A stretch of 64,000 nucleotides of DNA from JAWKRB01 sp041389885 (GTDB lineage Bacteria; Myxococcota_A; Polyangia; Polyangiales; Ga0077539): contig JAWKRB010000023.1 of the NCBI GenBank assembly GCA_041389885.1, forward strand, positions 1 through 64,000, read 5' to 3'. Shown here piece by piece: positions 18,855-28,763 of the stretch (its first letter is position 1; each line of letters begins with the position of its first letter). Below the pieces are notes generated by a model. That model saw only the letters and a program-made list of their open reading frames with translations. It made no database searches and was not told the origin of the DNA. The position numbers and the translations under genes were made by a program.

Positions 18855-19427
18855 GTGCTGCATTCATTCAAGGCTTCTTCGACCCCGCTCTTCGTCGCGC
18901 TCCTCGCGGGCTGTGGCTCTGACCTCGACGCCAACACCGTGGGCTTCTCGGGGCCGGTGAACATCCGCCTCGACAAGTTCAAAGACGGAGACGTGCGCAA
19001 CGAGGCCTTCGACGCCGACAAGTCCATCGACTCCGAGTCGGGCAACCCCTACGCGGGCTTTCTCCGCGACGCGCGGGCGGCCCTGGGCCGTGAACCGGCG
19101 GCGGTGCTCCTGGAGCGCATGACCTTCACCCTCGGGAGCGACTCGCGGGGGGTCACGGGCTTCGAGCAGTTCCTCGCGGGCACCGCGGTGGTGTACTTCG
19201 CGACCTCCTCGGTGACGGTGAACGTCGGCACCGCGGTGATGCCGTCGGGCGCGGGGCCCGTGAGCGTGACCATCACCGCGGGGCGCGCCGAGCTCGCGCC
19301 CATCAACGCCGCGCTGCTCTCGGGGAGCTTCAAGGTCGGCATGCGCGTGCCCGCCGCGCCCAACCGCCCGCGCTCCTTCGAGGGAAAGCTCTCGACCACG
19401 CTCTACTTCCGCGCGCTGTCCCTGTAG
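18855..19427 (+). CDS. Lipoprotein of unknown function
   Basis: The 190-residue product has a short signal and lipobox LLAGC at about residues 17-21, so it should be lipid-anchored. The mature part contains a beta-rich region (VTVNVGTAVMPSG, VSVTITAGRAELAPINA, FEGKLSTTLYFRALSL). No family recognised. The start is GTG 18855. It is 68 bp downstream of the extensin-like gene and 39 bp upstream of dapF. Confidence 0.7.
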   Translation: MLHSFKASSTPLFVALLAGCGSDLDANTVGFSGPVNIRLDKFKDGDVRNEAFDADKSIDSESGNPYAGFLRDARAALGREPAAVLLERMTFTLGSDSRGVTGFEQFLAGTAVVYFATSSVTVNVGTAVMPSGAGPVSVTITAGRAELAPINAALLSGSFKVGMRVPAAPNRPRSFEGKLSTTLYFRALSL

Positions 19428-19466
19428 CCGCCGCGGCGCGGGCTCTGTGGTAGAACCGCCCGGGCC

Positions 19467-20300
19467 ATGGCTCGTCGACCGTTCGAGAAGTACCAGGGCC
19501 TCGGCAACGACTTCGTCGTCGTCGACGCCGAGCGCTGGCCCGAGGCGATGATGAACGCCGCCCTCGCCCGCGCGCTCTGCGACCGACACCTGGGCGTCGG
19601 CGCCGACGGGGTGCTCTGGGTGCAGCGGCTCCACGGCTTCGACGGCGCGTCCCCCCAGGGCGACCGCCGCGCCGTGCGCCTCGTGATCTGGAACGCCGAC
19701 GGCACCCGCCCCGAGATGTGCGGCAACGGCGTGCGCTGCGTCGTCGTGTGGCTCGCCGATCAGGGCACCCTGCTCGACGGCGAGACCGTCGCGGTGCACA
19801 CCGAGGCCGGCGCGCGCGCGGCGACGCTCCACGGGCACGGCGCGGGCGCCCCCCGCGTCGCGGTCGAGATGGGCGCGATTCGCTTGGGAGACAAAGAGAT
19901 CGTGCGGGTGAAGGGCGACGACGTCGCCGTGCAGCCCGTGGACGTCGGCAACCCCCACGGGGTGGTGTTCGCCCGCGTCGAAGACCCCGCCGAGCTGGTC
20001 GACGCCGTGCGCGGCCTCGCGGCGTTTCCGCACGGGGTCAACGTCGAGGTGGTCGAGGCGCTCGACGGCGCGCTGCGGGTGCGGGTCCACGAGCGCGGCG
20101 TGGGGTGGACCCAGGCGTGCGGCACCGGCGCCTGCGCCGTGGCCGCCGCGGCGGTGCGCGCGGGCCGGGCGCGCGCGGGCGAGGAGGTGCGGGTGCGCCT
20201 CGACGGGGGAGAGCTCAGCGTGCGGGTCTCAGAGACCCCCGAAGGGCTCACCGCGAGGATGACCGGCCCCGCCGTGAAGGTGTTTCAGGGGAGCTGGTAG
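19467..20300 (+). CDS. dapF: Diaminopimelate epimerase
   Basis: Converts L,L-diaminopimelate to the meso form for lysine and peptidoglycan synthesis, using two cysteines and no cofactor. In the 277-residue product the family blocks are clear: FEKYQGLGNDFVVVD at the start, NADGTRPEMCGNGVRC with the first catalytic cysteine, VDVGNPHGVVF, and ACGTGACAVAAAAV with the second. Length is normal. The protein is cytoplasmic. The start ATG 19467 fits the family N-terminus. No other lysine gene is adjacent. Confidence 0.96.
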   Translation: MARRPFEKYQGLGNDFVVVDAERWPEAMMNAALARALCDRHLGVGADGVLWVQRLHGFDGASPQGDRRAVRLVIWNADGTRPEMCGNGVRCVVVWLADQGTLLDGETVAVHTEAGARAATLHGHGAGAPRVAVEMGAIRLGDKEIVRVKGDDVAVQPVDVGNPHGVVFARVEDPAELVDAVRGLAAFPHGVNVEVVEALDGALRVRVHERGVGWTQACGTGACAVAAAAVRAGRARAGEEVRVRLDGGELSVRVSETPEGLTARMTGPAVKVFQGSW

Positions 20301-20341
20301 CGCGGGCGCAGGGGGATCGCCGAGCTCGGCGAGGGGCCGCA

Positions 20342-20480
20342 TTGACACCCCGGCTTCACGCGGCGTAAAGCCCTCCGCTCCGACGGGCCCGTGAACGCTG
20401 CTCAGGGGTCCTCGCAACTGGCAACCTACGCCTCGACACGCAGTGCGAAGCGCGGCGATCGATCAGGGAAAACAACGCAT
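20342..20480 (+). promoter_or_regulatory. metK promoter and 5' leader
   Basis: TTGACA at 20342-20347 is a perfect -35 hexamer; GTAAAG or TAAAGC 17-18 bp later is a weak -10. About 110 nt of leader follow before metK. The leader contains ACTGGCAACCTACG (about 20417-20430), which resembles the conserved GGCAACC strand of SAM-I/SAM-IV riboswitches, but the rest of that structure was not found. A SAM-sensing leader is possible but unproven. Confidence 0.35.
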
Positions 20481-21638
<1,158 letters not shown>

Positions 21639-21696
21639 CCTCTCGCACGTCCGCCCTTTCCTCTCGGGGCGCGAGGTATTACACCCAGCGCCGCCC

Positions 21697-22275
21697 ATGG
21701 ACCCCGACGAACCCGCCGCCGAAGTGACCGCCGACGCGCCCCGCGGCCTCCGCGCGCTGCCGGTCTTCACGGGCTTCGCGGCCATGCTCATGGCGCAGGT
21801 CGCCCAGGCCTCGCTCAGCACCTACCGCAGGGTCCTCGACCCGCCCCACGACCTCAACGGCGTGTGGGCGCAGGCCGTGATCCGCGCGGCGCAGGAGCAC
21901 CGGCGACTCGCCGTGGGCCGCGAGGTCGGCGCCCTGCTCGTCGCCGTGCTGCTGTTCATCTCGTCGGCGCGGGTGGTCCTGCGCTCGCCCGGCGCGGGCT
22001 GGCTCTGGCGCCAGGCCCTCGTGGCGCAGATCCTCCTCGCGGGCGCGACGGTGTGGGTCGAGCGCAGCCTCGAGCCCGCCCGCCGCCGTGCCTTCTTCGA
22101 GGCCGCCCAGGCCGCCCAGGGGGCCGTGCAGCCCCTCTCGGGCACCCGCTCCCTCGAAGAGACGCTCCGCGCCCTCCTGGCCTTCTCCGCGGCCGTGCCG
22201 GCGGCGTGGGCGGCGGCGGTGTCGCTCATCCTGCTCTACGCGAGCCGCCCGAAGGTGCGCGCGTTCATCGGCTGA
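21697..22275 (+). CDS. Small membrane protein of unknown function
   Basis: The 192-residue product has three hydrophobic segments, at about 80-97 (GALLVAVLLFISSARVV), 105-122 and 160-185 (AAVPAAWAAAVSLILLY). The N-terminal 65 residues are soluble and contain no recognised domain. It follows metK by 58 bp on the same strand, so read-through is possible, but no functional link is evident. Confidence 0.6.
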   Translation: MDPDEPAAEVTADAPRGLRALPVFTGFAAMLMAQVAQASLSTYRRVLDPPHDLNGVWAQAVIRAAQEHRRLAVGREVGALLVAVLLFISSARVVLRSPGAGWLWRQALVAQILLAGATVWVERSLEPARRRAFFEAAQAAQGAVQPLSGTRSLEETLRALLAFSAAVPAAWAAAVSLILLYASRPKVRAFIG

Positions 22276-22404
22276 CCGCCGGGCGGCCCTTGTGGTGACC
22301 CCTCGGGTGTGTTGAGCTTCGACCTCGCCTCGACGAGCGCGCGTCTCTACGCGACACCTGCCGAGGCTCCCCATCAACCATCCGAGTGCGACGGAGGTTC
22401 CGCG

Positions 22405-22614
22405 GTGACTGAGGCGACGCGAGGGCGAGCGGGCTGTGATGTGTGCGGGGCCGCGCACACGACGCTGGTGCAGTGGCGCGGCTTCGCGACGCTGTGCGCG
22501 CTCCACGCCAAGGTGGTCACCGGGATCCTCCCGAAGCCCCAGAGCGTCAAGGAGATCCGTGCGCTCTTCCCGGCGCGCGTGGTGTCGGCGTCGCGCCGCG
22601 GCAAGGCCGCGTAG
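22405..22614 (+). CDS. Small Cys-rich (zinc-knuckle-like) protein
   Basis: A 69-residue product starting at GTG 22405, which has GGAGG 7 bp upstream and is preferred to an earlier start at 22309. It contains CDVCG followed 20 residues later by LCALH, a CxxC...CxxH arrangement that could bind one zinc ion. The remainder is basic at the C-terminus (ASRRGKAA). No function recognised. Confidence 0.5.
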   Translation: MTEATRGRAGCDVCGAAHTTLVQWRGFATLCALHAKVVTGILPKPQSVKEIRALFPARVVSASRRGKAA

Positions 22615-22656
22615 CGCGTTGACGTCCCCGCGCTCCCCCTGCGACGCTCCCCCCCG

Positions 22657-23271
22657 ATGAGCGACCGCGCGGTGAACGACAACGTGATGGTGATGTACGG
22701 CCTCCTCGCCGGCGGGGCGCGGCTGCTGCTGCCGCCGATCGTCGACCTGCCGGTGGTGAGGGTGCTGCGCACGGCGATGGTCGAGCGCCTCGCGCGCGCC
22801 CACGGGGTCACGCTCACCGCGGGGGCGCGGCGCATCCTCGTCGACATCGAGCAGGCCAGCACCATCCGCGGCAACGTCACCCAGGGCTTTCGCTGGGCCG
22901 TCGAGCGCCTCGTGCCCGGCGGGCGCTTCTTCGACGCCGGCGCGAACCTCTTTCGCACCTGGGGCACCGGGGTGCTCTTGCACCGCTACCTCAGCGAGCA
23001 CCGCGCGTCGAAGGACCCGGTGCTGAGCGAGATCGAGGCCGAGCGCGTGCGCGCCGGGCTCCGCGCGGCGCTCGTGGTGCTCGACAACGACCAGGCCCGC
23101 GCCTTCGCCGACGAGGTGATGCTCCCGATGCGCACCGCCGACGACGCGCGCGGGCTCTCGCGCCTCGAGCGCTGGGGCGAGGCCGCCGCGGCCACCGTCG
23201 CCGAGCTCCCCGTCGCGTGGCTCGACGCCGCCGAGCGCACCTTCGTCGAGACGGTGCAGAAGTACCGCTGA
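22657..23271 (+). CDS. Conserved-looking protein of unknown function
   Basis: The 204-residue product has a moderately hydrophobic stretch near the N-terminus (MVMYGLLAGGARLLLPPIVDLPVV) that may be membrane associated, followed by helical, Arg/Ala/Glu-rich sequence and an aromatic C-terminus. No motif recognised. Its TGA overlaps the ATG of the next gene by one base, which indicates translational coupling to the NeuD-type acetyltransferase. Confidence 0.6.
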   Translation: MSDRAVNDNVMVMYGLLAGGARLLLPPIVDLPVVRVLRTAMVERLARAHGVTLTAGARRILVDIEQASTIRGNVTQGFRWAVERLVPGGRFFDAGANLFRTWGTGVLLHRYLSEHRASKDPVLSEIEAERVRAGLRAALVVLDNDQARAFADEVMLPMRTADDARGLSRLERWGEAAAATVAELPVAWLDAAERTFVETVQKYR

Positions 23272-23912
23272 TGGCGGGGCTGCTCATCGTCGGCGCCGGG
23301 GGGCACGGCAAGGTCGTCGCCGAGGCCGCCGCCGCGACCGGGCGCTGGAGCGCGCTGGCCTTCCTCGACGACCGCTACCCCGACCTCGCGTCGGTGAACG
23401 GCCTCGCGGTGCGCGGCGCCCTCGCCGACGCGCCGTCGCTGCGCGGAGAATTCTCCGACGCGGCGGTGGCCATCGGGCACTGCCGCACGCGCCTCCGCGT
23501 GCTCAACGACCTGCGGCGCTGGGGCTTCGCGCTGCCGGTGGTGGTGCACCCGACGGCGTGGGTCTCGCCCAGCGCGACCCTCGGCGAGGGCACCGTGGTC
23601 TTCGCGCAGGTCGCGATCCAGGCGTGCGCGCGCCTCGGCGCGGGGTGCATCGCGAACACCGGGTGCTCCATCGACCACGACGCGGCGCTCGGCGACGGCG
23701 TGCACGTGTGCCCCGGCGCGCGCCTCGCGGGGGAGGTGACCGTGGGCGACGCGACCTGGCTGGGCATCGGCAGCAGCGTGATTCAGCGCGTGCGCGTCGG
23801 CGCCGACGTCACGGTGGGCGCGGGCGCCGCGGTGGTGCGCGCCCTGCCCGACGGGGTCACCGCGGTGGGCGTACCCGCGCGGGTGATCGCGCAGAAACCC
23901 CTGGGAGACTGA
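23271..23912 (+). CDS. NeuD/PglD-type sugar O/N-acyltransferase
   Basis: The 213-residue product has an N-terminal Rossmann-like part (LLIVGAGGHGKVVAEAA, about 3-19) and a C-terminal left-handed beta-helix built of hexapeptide repeats (about 100-205, for example HPTAWVSPSATLGEGTVVFA and VGVPARVIA at the end). This is the NeuD/PglD family, which acetylates amino-sugars for sialic acid, bacillosamine or surface polysaccharide synthesis using acetyl-CoA. The catalytic histidine is probably the one in SIDHDAALGDGVH. No sugar-synthesis genes are adjacent, so the substrate is unknown. Confidence 0.88.
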   Translation: MAGLLIVGAGGHGKVVAEAAAATGRWSALAFLDDRYPDLASVNGLAVRGALADAPSLRGEFSDAAVAIGHCRTRLRVLNDLRRWGFALPVVVHPTAWVSPSATLGEGTVVFAQVAIQACARLGAGCIANTGCSIDHDAALGDGVHVCPGARLAGEVTVGDATWLGIGSSVIQRVRVGADVTVGAGAAVVRALPDGVTAVGVPARVIAQKPLGD

Positions 23913-23919
23913 GAGATCC

Positions 23920-24138
23920 ATGCGCTTCACGGTTACGCTCGCGCTGCTCGTCACGGCCTGCTCGGGGGCGCGGCCGAGGGCCAACGCCTGCCCCGAGACC
24001 CACGCGATGCCCTGCCTCACGCCCGTGGTGTGCGCGATGGACCGGCGCCGCGGCTGCGAGGTCTGCCGCTGCGACGACGCGCCCGGACCGCCGCCCCGGG
24101 TCTACCGCCCGGGGGAGCCCGCGACCGGCGCGCGCTGA
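23920..24138 (+). CDS. Small cysteine-rich lipoprotein
   Basis: A 72-residue product with a short signal and lipobox LVTAC (residues 10-14). The mature part has seven further cysteines (ACPETHAMPC, CAMDRRRGCEVCRC), probably forming disulfides outside the cytoplasm, and a Pro-rich C-terminus. Such small Cys-rich lipoproteins are frequent in myxobacteria. No function is known. It starts 7 bp after the acetyltransferase stop. Confidence 0.6.
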   Translation: MRFTVTLALLVTACSGARPRANACPETHAMPCLTPVVCAMDRRRGCEVCRCDDAPGPPPRVYRPGEPATGAR

Positions 24139-24213
24139 CCCTTTTCGGCGCGCGGACAGGCTACGACCGGAGGTGCTTGACAGGGCGTCGCGCCGCGGCC
24201 ACCGTGCCCGGCC

Positions 24214-24879
24214 ATGACGACCAAGACGACGGCGACCGTGCTCCGCGCGGTCACACAGAGGGTGCTCGACAGCTTCACGGCGCAGGGGGCGCTGTTCACC
24301 GGGCTCGACGTGTCGAACGTGGTGAAGAGCACGCTCCCCGACGTGCGGCACCGGGACATCGCGCCGGTGGTGCGCGAGATGTTCGAGCGCGGCGCGATGG
24401 GGGAGTACACCCAGACGCTGATCGACGTGATGGCGAACGGCTCGACCCCGACGCAGGCCTTTCTCTACCACCTCGCGGAGTACGACCCCTCGCTCTACGA
24501 CGACGCGCACCGCTCGCAGCTCGCGATCCCGCCGGTGAGCACGAACACCGACAAGAACGACGACCGCACGATCACCCAGACCACCCTCGAGGCGCCGGTG
24601 GCCCTCGGGCGCGACGGTCGGGGGAGGGTGCCGCGGCAGATCCTGCTCAACGCGGGCATCATCGGCGACGCGGTCTTCGCGCAGGCCGACGCGTCGCCCG
24701 AGCGCGTGGTGCTCACCACCCCGACGGGGATGGAGGACGAGGGCCCGATGAGCGCCTCGCTGGAGTACGAGCACCCCTCGCTGCTGCACCTCCCGCGGCG
24801 GCTGATGAACGTCTTCACCCCCGGCTCGAAGTTCGTCGCGCGCGTCGTGGGCGGGCGCGTCGAGGTCGTGGGCGTTTGA
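24214..24879 (+). CDS. Unknown protein upstream of the PARP gene
   Basis: The 221-residue product has no signal or membrane segment. The N-terminal half is helical (VTQRVLDSFTAQGALFTGLDVSNVVKS, VVREMFERG) and the C-terminal half contains beta strands (RVPRQILLNAGI, FVARVVGGRVEVVGV). I recognise no family. The PARP gene starts 43 bp downstream on the same strand, so the two are likely one operon, which makes this protein a candidate partner, substrate or regulator of the ADP-ribosyltransferase. Confidence 0.6.
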   Translation: MTTKTTATVLRAVTQRVLDSFTAQGALFTGLDVSNVVKSTLPDVRHRDIAPVVREMFERGAMGEYTQTLIDVMANGSTPTQAFLYHLAEYDPSLYDDAHRSQLAIPPVSTNTDKNDDRTITQTTLEAPVALGRDGRGRVPRQILLNAGIIGDAVFAQADASPERVVLTTPTGMEDEGPMSASLEYEHPSLLHLPRRLMNVFTPGSKFVARVVGGRVEVVGV

Positions 24880-24922
24880 GCCCCTCTCCACAACCTTTCC
24901 ATCACAGACAGCGGGTGCGGCG

Positions 24923-26392
24923 ATGAGCGGAAGCGGCGGCGTCATCGAAGAAGTGACGCTCAACTGGACAGACCTCACGGGCAAGAAGACCGGCGCGACC
25001 TCGCTGGGCTCGAACAAGTTCTACAAGGCCCGAATCACGCAAGAGGCGACCGGCTTCAAGGTCACCTTCAACTACGGCCGCGTGGGGCAGGCGGGGCAGA
25101 CCATCACCATCCCGTGCTCGACCCTCGACCAGGCGCGCCGGGAGATGAAGAAGAAGGTCGATGAGAAGGTCGCCAAGGGCTACACGAAGCTCGACATGCG
25201 CACCGAGGACGAGGAGCGCCAGAAGGCCGCGAGCCAGGGCGTCGTCGAGGCCGCGCCGAAGAAGGTCGCGGCGGTGCGCACCCGGGAGTTTCACCCCGAG
25301 GTCGAGAACCTGCTCAAGCTGATCTACAACGCGACGGGCGCCGCCGTGGCCGCGGGGCTCAGCGCCTCGGCGGGGGCGACGCAAGACGCGCCGCTGGGCA
25401 ACCTCTCAGACAAGCAGCTCGACAAGGGCGCCGACCTCCTCGACAAGGCCGAGGCGCTGCTCAAGGCGAAGCCCTCGAAGAACGACCTGGTCGACCTGAC
25501 CAACGAGTTCTTCTCGAACATCCCGCGCAACATCGACAAGGCCCGCAAGCGCGGCAAGCTCGACCTCGACGCGATCCTGCTCAACGCGCAGGAGCGCATC
25601 GACGACCACCGCAAGTTCATCACCCTGCTGCGCGACGCGTACCTCCAGAAGGACGTCTTCGCCGCCGCCGCGCAGGTCGAGGACCCGGTCGAGGTCTGGT
25701 ACGACGGCCTCAAGTGCGACATGGAGTTCCTCGACCCCAAGTCGCCTGAGTACAAGCGGATCAAGACCCTGTTCGACAAGGGGCAGTCTCCTATCAACTC
25801 GAACTTCGCCAACCGCCTGAAGCTCGGGCGGGCGTGGAGGGTCGAGCAGGTCGGGCGCAAGGCCGCCTTCGACGACTACGCCGAGCGCGTGGCGAAGAAG
25901 CCCGGCGCGACCGGGGTGATCCCCGGCTGGCACGGCACCCGCACCGAGAACATCATGGGCATCTGCAAGACCGGCCTGGTCATGCCGCAGAACCTCCCCA
26001 AGGGCGTGCACATCACCGGCCGCGCCTTCGGCCTCGGGATCTACCACACCCCCTGCTGGCCCGACTCGGGCGAGAGCACCGTCGACGAGAAGGGCAAGAA
26101 GTTCACGCGCTACAACGGCGCGCTCAAGAGCATGAACTACTCGTCCCTGCGCGGCGCGTTCTATCACCACAACAACACGGCCGACCGCGGGTACATGTTC
26201 CTCGAGGAGCTGGCGCTGGGCGTGCCCGAGCTCGCGCTGCAGGTGTGCTTCAACAAGCCCGCCCCCGAGGCCGGCTGCGACTACATCTACGCCCGCGCCC
26301 ACGGCCACAAATCGCTCTCGAACGACGAGGTGGTGACCTTCGACGAGAACGCCTCGCGCCGCACCGCCATCCTCGAAGTGCTCTACAAGTAG
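24923..26392 (+). CDS. Bacterial PARP: WGR domain plus poly(ADP-ribose) polymerase catalytic domain
   Basis: The 489-residue product has the domain order of small eukaryotic PARPs. A WGR-like domain at about 20-95 contains FYKARITQE and FNYGRVGQAGQ. A helical PARP regulatory domain follows (about 125-260, with LGNLSDKQLDKG, matching the family LGKLS motif). The ADP-ribosyltransferase domain (about 260-489) has the H-Y-E triad: His337 in WHGTRTENI, Tyr374 in AFGLGIYHT and Glu469 in NDEVVTFDE. With the glutamate present, polymer formation is possible. NAD is the donor; the target is unknown. WGR and regulatory domains suggest activation by damaged DNA. No zinc fingers or BRCT are present. Likely an operon with the gene at 24214. 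Confidence 0.9.
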   Translation: MSGSGGVIEEVTLNWTDLTGKKTGATSLGSNKFYKARITQEATGFKVTFNYGRVGQAGQTITIPCSTLDQARREMKKKVDEKVAKGYTKLDMRTEDEERQKAASQGVVEAAPKKVAAVRTREFHPEVENLLKLIYNATGAAVAAGLSASAGATQDAPLGNLSDKQLDKGADLLDKAEALLKAKPSKNDLVDLTNEFFSNIPRNIDKARKRGKLDLDAILLNAQERIDDHRKFITLLRDAYLQKDVFAAAAQVEDPVEVWYDGLKCDMEFLDPKSPEYKRIKTLFDKGQSPINSNFANRLKLGRAWRVEQVGRKAAFDDYAERVAKKPGATGVIPGWHGTRTENIMGICKTGLVMPQNLPKGVHITGRAFGLGIYHTPCWPDSGESTVDEKGKKFTRYNGALKSMNYSSLRGAFYHHNNTADRGYMFLEELALGVPELALQVCFNKPAPEAGCDYIYARAHGHKSLSNDEVVTFDENASRRTAILEVLYK

Positions 26393-26461
26393 CGCCCTCC
26401 TCGTGGGCCGCGAGGGTGGCGCTCCCACCCTCGCGCGCGAACGTGCTACCGCGTTCGGTCT

Positions 26462-27895
26462 ATGCCCCTCGTGTACATCGCCGGTGACGCCTGGGCGACC
26501 GAGTCGTCTGTCGAGCTCCACGCGCCCTGGGACGGCGCCTCGCTCGGCTCGGTGGGACAAGCCGACCTCGAGCTCGCCCGCCGCGCCGTGGGCCTCGCCG
26601 TCGACGCGCTCCCCCGCGCCGCGCGGCTCCCCTCCCATCTCCGCCGCGACTTTCTCCGCGCGATCTCGCAAGGGATCACCGCCCGCGCCGAGACCCTCTC
26701 CCGCACCATCGCCACCGAGGCCGGCAAGCCCATCACCTTCGCCCGCGCCGAGGTCGCCCGCGCCGCGCTGACCTTCTCCCTCGGCGCCGAAGAGGCCACG
26801 CGCCTCGGCGGCGAGGTCATGGACCTCGACCACCTCGCCTCCACCGAGGGCGCCGTCGTCATGACCCGCCGCGTGCCCGCGGGGGTGGTCGTGGCCATCA
26901 CGCCCTTTAATTTTCCGCTCAACCTCGTGGCGCACAAGCTCGCGCCGGCCTTCGCCGCGGGCGCGCCCGTGGTGCTCAAGCCCGCGCCGCAGACGCCCCT
27001 CACCGCCCTGGCCCTCGCCGCCATCGTGCGCGAGGCCTGCGACGCCACCGGCGCGCCCAAGGCCATGCTCTCGGTGCTCCCCTGCGCCGTCGAGGTCGCC
27101 GAGGCGCTGGTCACCGACCCGAGGCCCGCCGTGGTGTCGTTCACCGGGAGCGCCGCCGTGGGGTGGTCCCTGCGCGCGAAGGCCCCGCGCAAGCGGGTGC
27201 TGCTCGAGCTGGGAGGCAACGCCGCGGCCATCGTGTGCGCCGACGCCGACGTCGACCGCGCCCTCGACCGTATCGTGTCGGGCGCCTACGGATACGCCGG
27301 TCAGGTGTGCGTGAAGGTCCAGCGCGTGCTCGTGCACGAACACCTCTCGAAGCGCTTCACCGAGGCCCTCGCCGAGCGCACCGCGGCGACGCCCGTGGGG
27401 GCTCCCCACGACGAGTCCACCGTGTGCGGACCCATGATCGACGAGCGCGCGGCCCTGCGCGTGCGCGCCTGGCTCGACGAGGCCCAGGCCGACGGCGCCG
27501 AGCTGCTCGCCGGCGGCGCGCGCGAGGGCAACCGCCTCACCCCGACCCTCGTGCGGCACGCCCGCGCGGGGCAGAAGATCGTCGACGAAGAGGTCTTCGG
27601 CCCGGTGCTCACCGTGCAGCCCTTCTCCGACCTCGACGAGGCCCTCGGCGACGTGAACAGCGGGCGCTACGGGCTCCAGACCGGGCTCTTCACCCGCGAC
27701 CTCGAGAACATCTCCCGCGCGTACCGCGGCCTCGAGGTGGGCGCGGTCATCGTCGACGACGCGCCGACCTTTCGCGCCGACGCCATGCCCTACGGCGGCG
27801 TCAAAGACTCGGGCGCGGGCCGCGAGGGCGTGCGCTTCGCCCTCGAAGACATGACCGAGCGCCGCGCCCTGGTGCTCCGTCGCTTCGGGCCCTGA
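26462..27895 (+). CDS. Aldehyde dehydrogenase family protein
   Basis: NAD(P)-dependent oxidation of an aldehyde to an acid (or acyl-CoA). The 477 residues contain the cofactor-binding ITPFNFPLN and FTGSAAVG motifs, the general base Glu249 in LELGGN and the nucleophile Cys283 in GYAGQVCVKVQR, plus DEEVFGPVLTV and MPYGGVKDSG near the end. The residue pattern around the active site resembles the putative phosphonoformaldehyde or succinate/glyceraldehyde dehydrogenase branch, but the substrate cannot be set. Cytoplasmic. It stops 4 bp from convergent thiD. Confidence 0.93.
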   Translation: MPLVYIAGDAWATESSVELHAPWDGASLGSVGQADLELARRAVGLAVDALPRAARLPSHLRRDFLRAISQGITARAETLSRTIATEAGKPITFARAEVARAALTFSLGAEEATRLGGEVMDLDHLASTEGAVVMTRRVPAGVVVAITPFNFPLNLVAHKLAPAFAAGAPVVLKPAPQTPLTALALAAIVREACDATGAPKAMLSVLPCAVEVAEALVTDPRPAVVSFTGSAAVGWSLRAKAPRKRVLLELGGNAAAIVCADADVDRALDRIVSGAYGYAGQVCVKVQRVLVHEHLSKRFTEALAERTAATPVGAPHDESTVCGPMIDERAALRVRAWLDEAQADGAELLAGGAREGNRLTPTLVRHARAGQKIVDEEVFGPVLTVQPFSDLDEALGDVNSGRYGLQTGLFTRDLENISRAYRGLEVGAVIVDDAPTFRADAMPYGGVKDSGAGREGVRFALEDMTERRALVLRRFGP

Positions 27896-27898
27896 GGC

Positions 27899-28732
27899 TC
27901 ACACGGCGGGAGGGGCGTCTTCGCGCACGGCGTCGCGCAGCCCGCCGAGCACGCGCAGCCCCTCGCCCACCGCCCGCGGCGCCGCGAGCGCGCGTTGCAT
28001 CGCGCGGTGCGCGCGATGGACGGCGTCGGTCAGCGACTCGCCCCGCGCGAGGTACCCCGTGATGAGCGCCGAGAGGGTGCAGCCCAGCCCGTGCATCGAC
28101 GGGAGCCTCAGCCGCGGTGCGCGGAGCTCGGTGAACGACTCGCCGTCGAAGAAGAGGTCGACGCACTCGGGGCCCTCGAAGTGACCGCCCTTGAGCAGCA
28201 CCGAGCCCGCCCCCAGGGCCACGAGGGCCTCGCACGCGGCGCGGGCCTGGGCGAGGGAGCGCACGGGCATCCCCGCGAGGCGCGCGGCCTCTTCGCGGTT
28301 GGGCGTGATCAGCGTCGCGAGGGGGATCAGGTCGCGCACGAAGGCCCCGAAGCCCGCCTCGTCGAGGAGCGCGCGGCCCAGCGTGGGGTTGATCACCGGG
28401 TCGAGCACCAGCGGGAGCTCGGGGCAGTCGCGCATGACGTCGGCGACGATCTCGACGCACCCCGCGGTGCCCAGCGCGCCGGTCTTCACCGCCTGGGGTG
28501 ACATGTCGTCGAGCACGGCCTCGAGCTGAGCGCGGATCATGTCGGGGCGCAGCGTGTCGACCTTGCGCACCCCGCGCGTGCCCTGCGCCGTGATCAGCGT
28601 GACGGCCGTCGCGCCGTGCACGCCGAGGGCGCCGAAGGCTCGGAGGTCGGCCTGGATCCCCGCGCCGCCGGAGGAGTCGCTCCCCGCGATGGTCAACGCC
28701 GACACGCTCTCGATCGCTTGCACGGTGCTCAT
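27899..28732 (-). CDS. thiD: Hydroxymethylpyrimidine/phosphomethylpyrimidine kinase
   Basis: Phosphorylates HMP and HMP-phosphate in thiamine synthesis. The 277-residue product from ATG 28732 begins ALTIAGSDSSGGAGIQADL, the substrate-binding start of the ribokinase-like ThiD family; an upstream start would add 26 unconserved residues. Other blocks are MSPQAVKTGALG, DPVINPTLG, ITPNREEAARLAG, SVLLKGGHF and MHGLGCTLSALIT with the anion-hole loop (GCT replaces the common GTGCTLS context). No other thiamine gene is nearby. Confidence 0.93.
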   Translation of the reverse strand: MSTVQAIESVSALTIAGSDSSGGAGIQADLRAFGALGVHGATAVTLITAQGTRGVRKVDTLRPDMIRAQLEAVLDDMSPQAVKTGALGTAGCVEIVADVMRDCPELPLVLDPVINPTLGRALLDEAGFGAFVRDLIPLATLITPNREEAARLAGMPVRSLAQARAACEALVALGAGSVLLKGGHFEGPECVDLFFDGESFTELRAPRLRLPSMHGLGCTLSALITGYLARGESLTDAVHRAHRAMQRALAAPRAVGEGLRVLGGLRDAVREDAPPAV

Positions 28733-28763
28733 GCTCGAAGGGAGCGGGACACTAGCACCCCGC

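Noticed and set aside
20391..20480. Longer metK start at GTG 20391
   Set aside because: It adds 30 residues with no resemblance to the family, and it overlaps the leader with a probable promoter. ATG 20481 gives the normal N-terminus.
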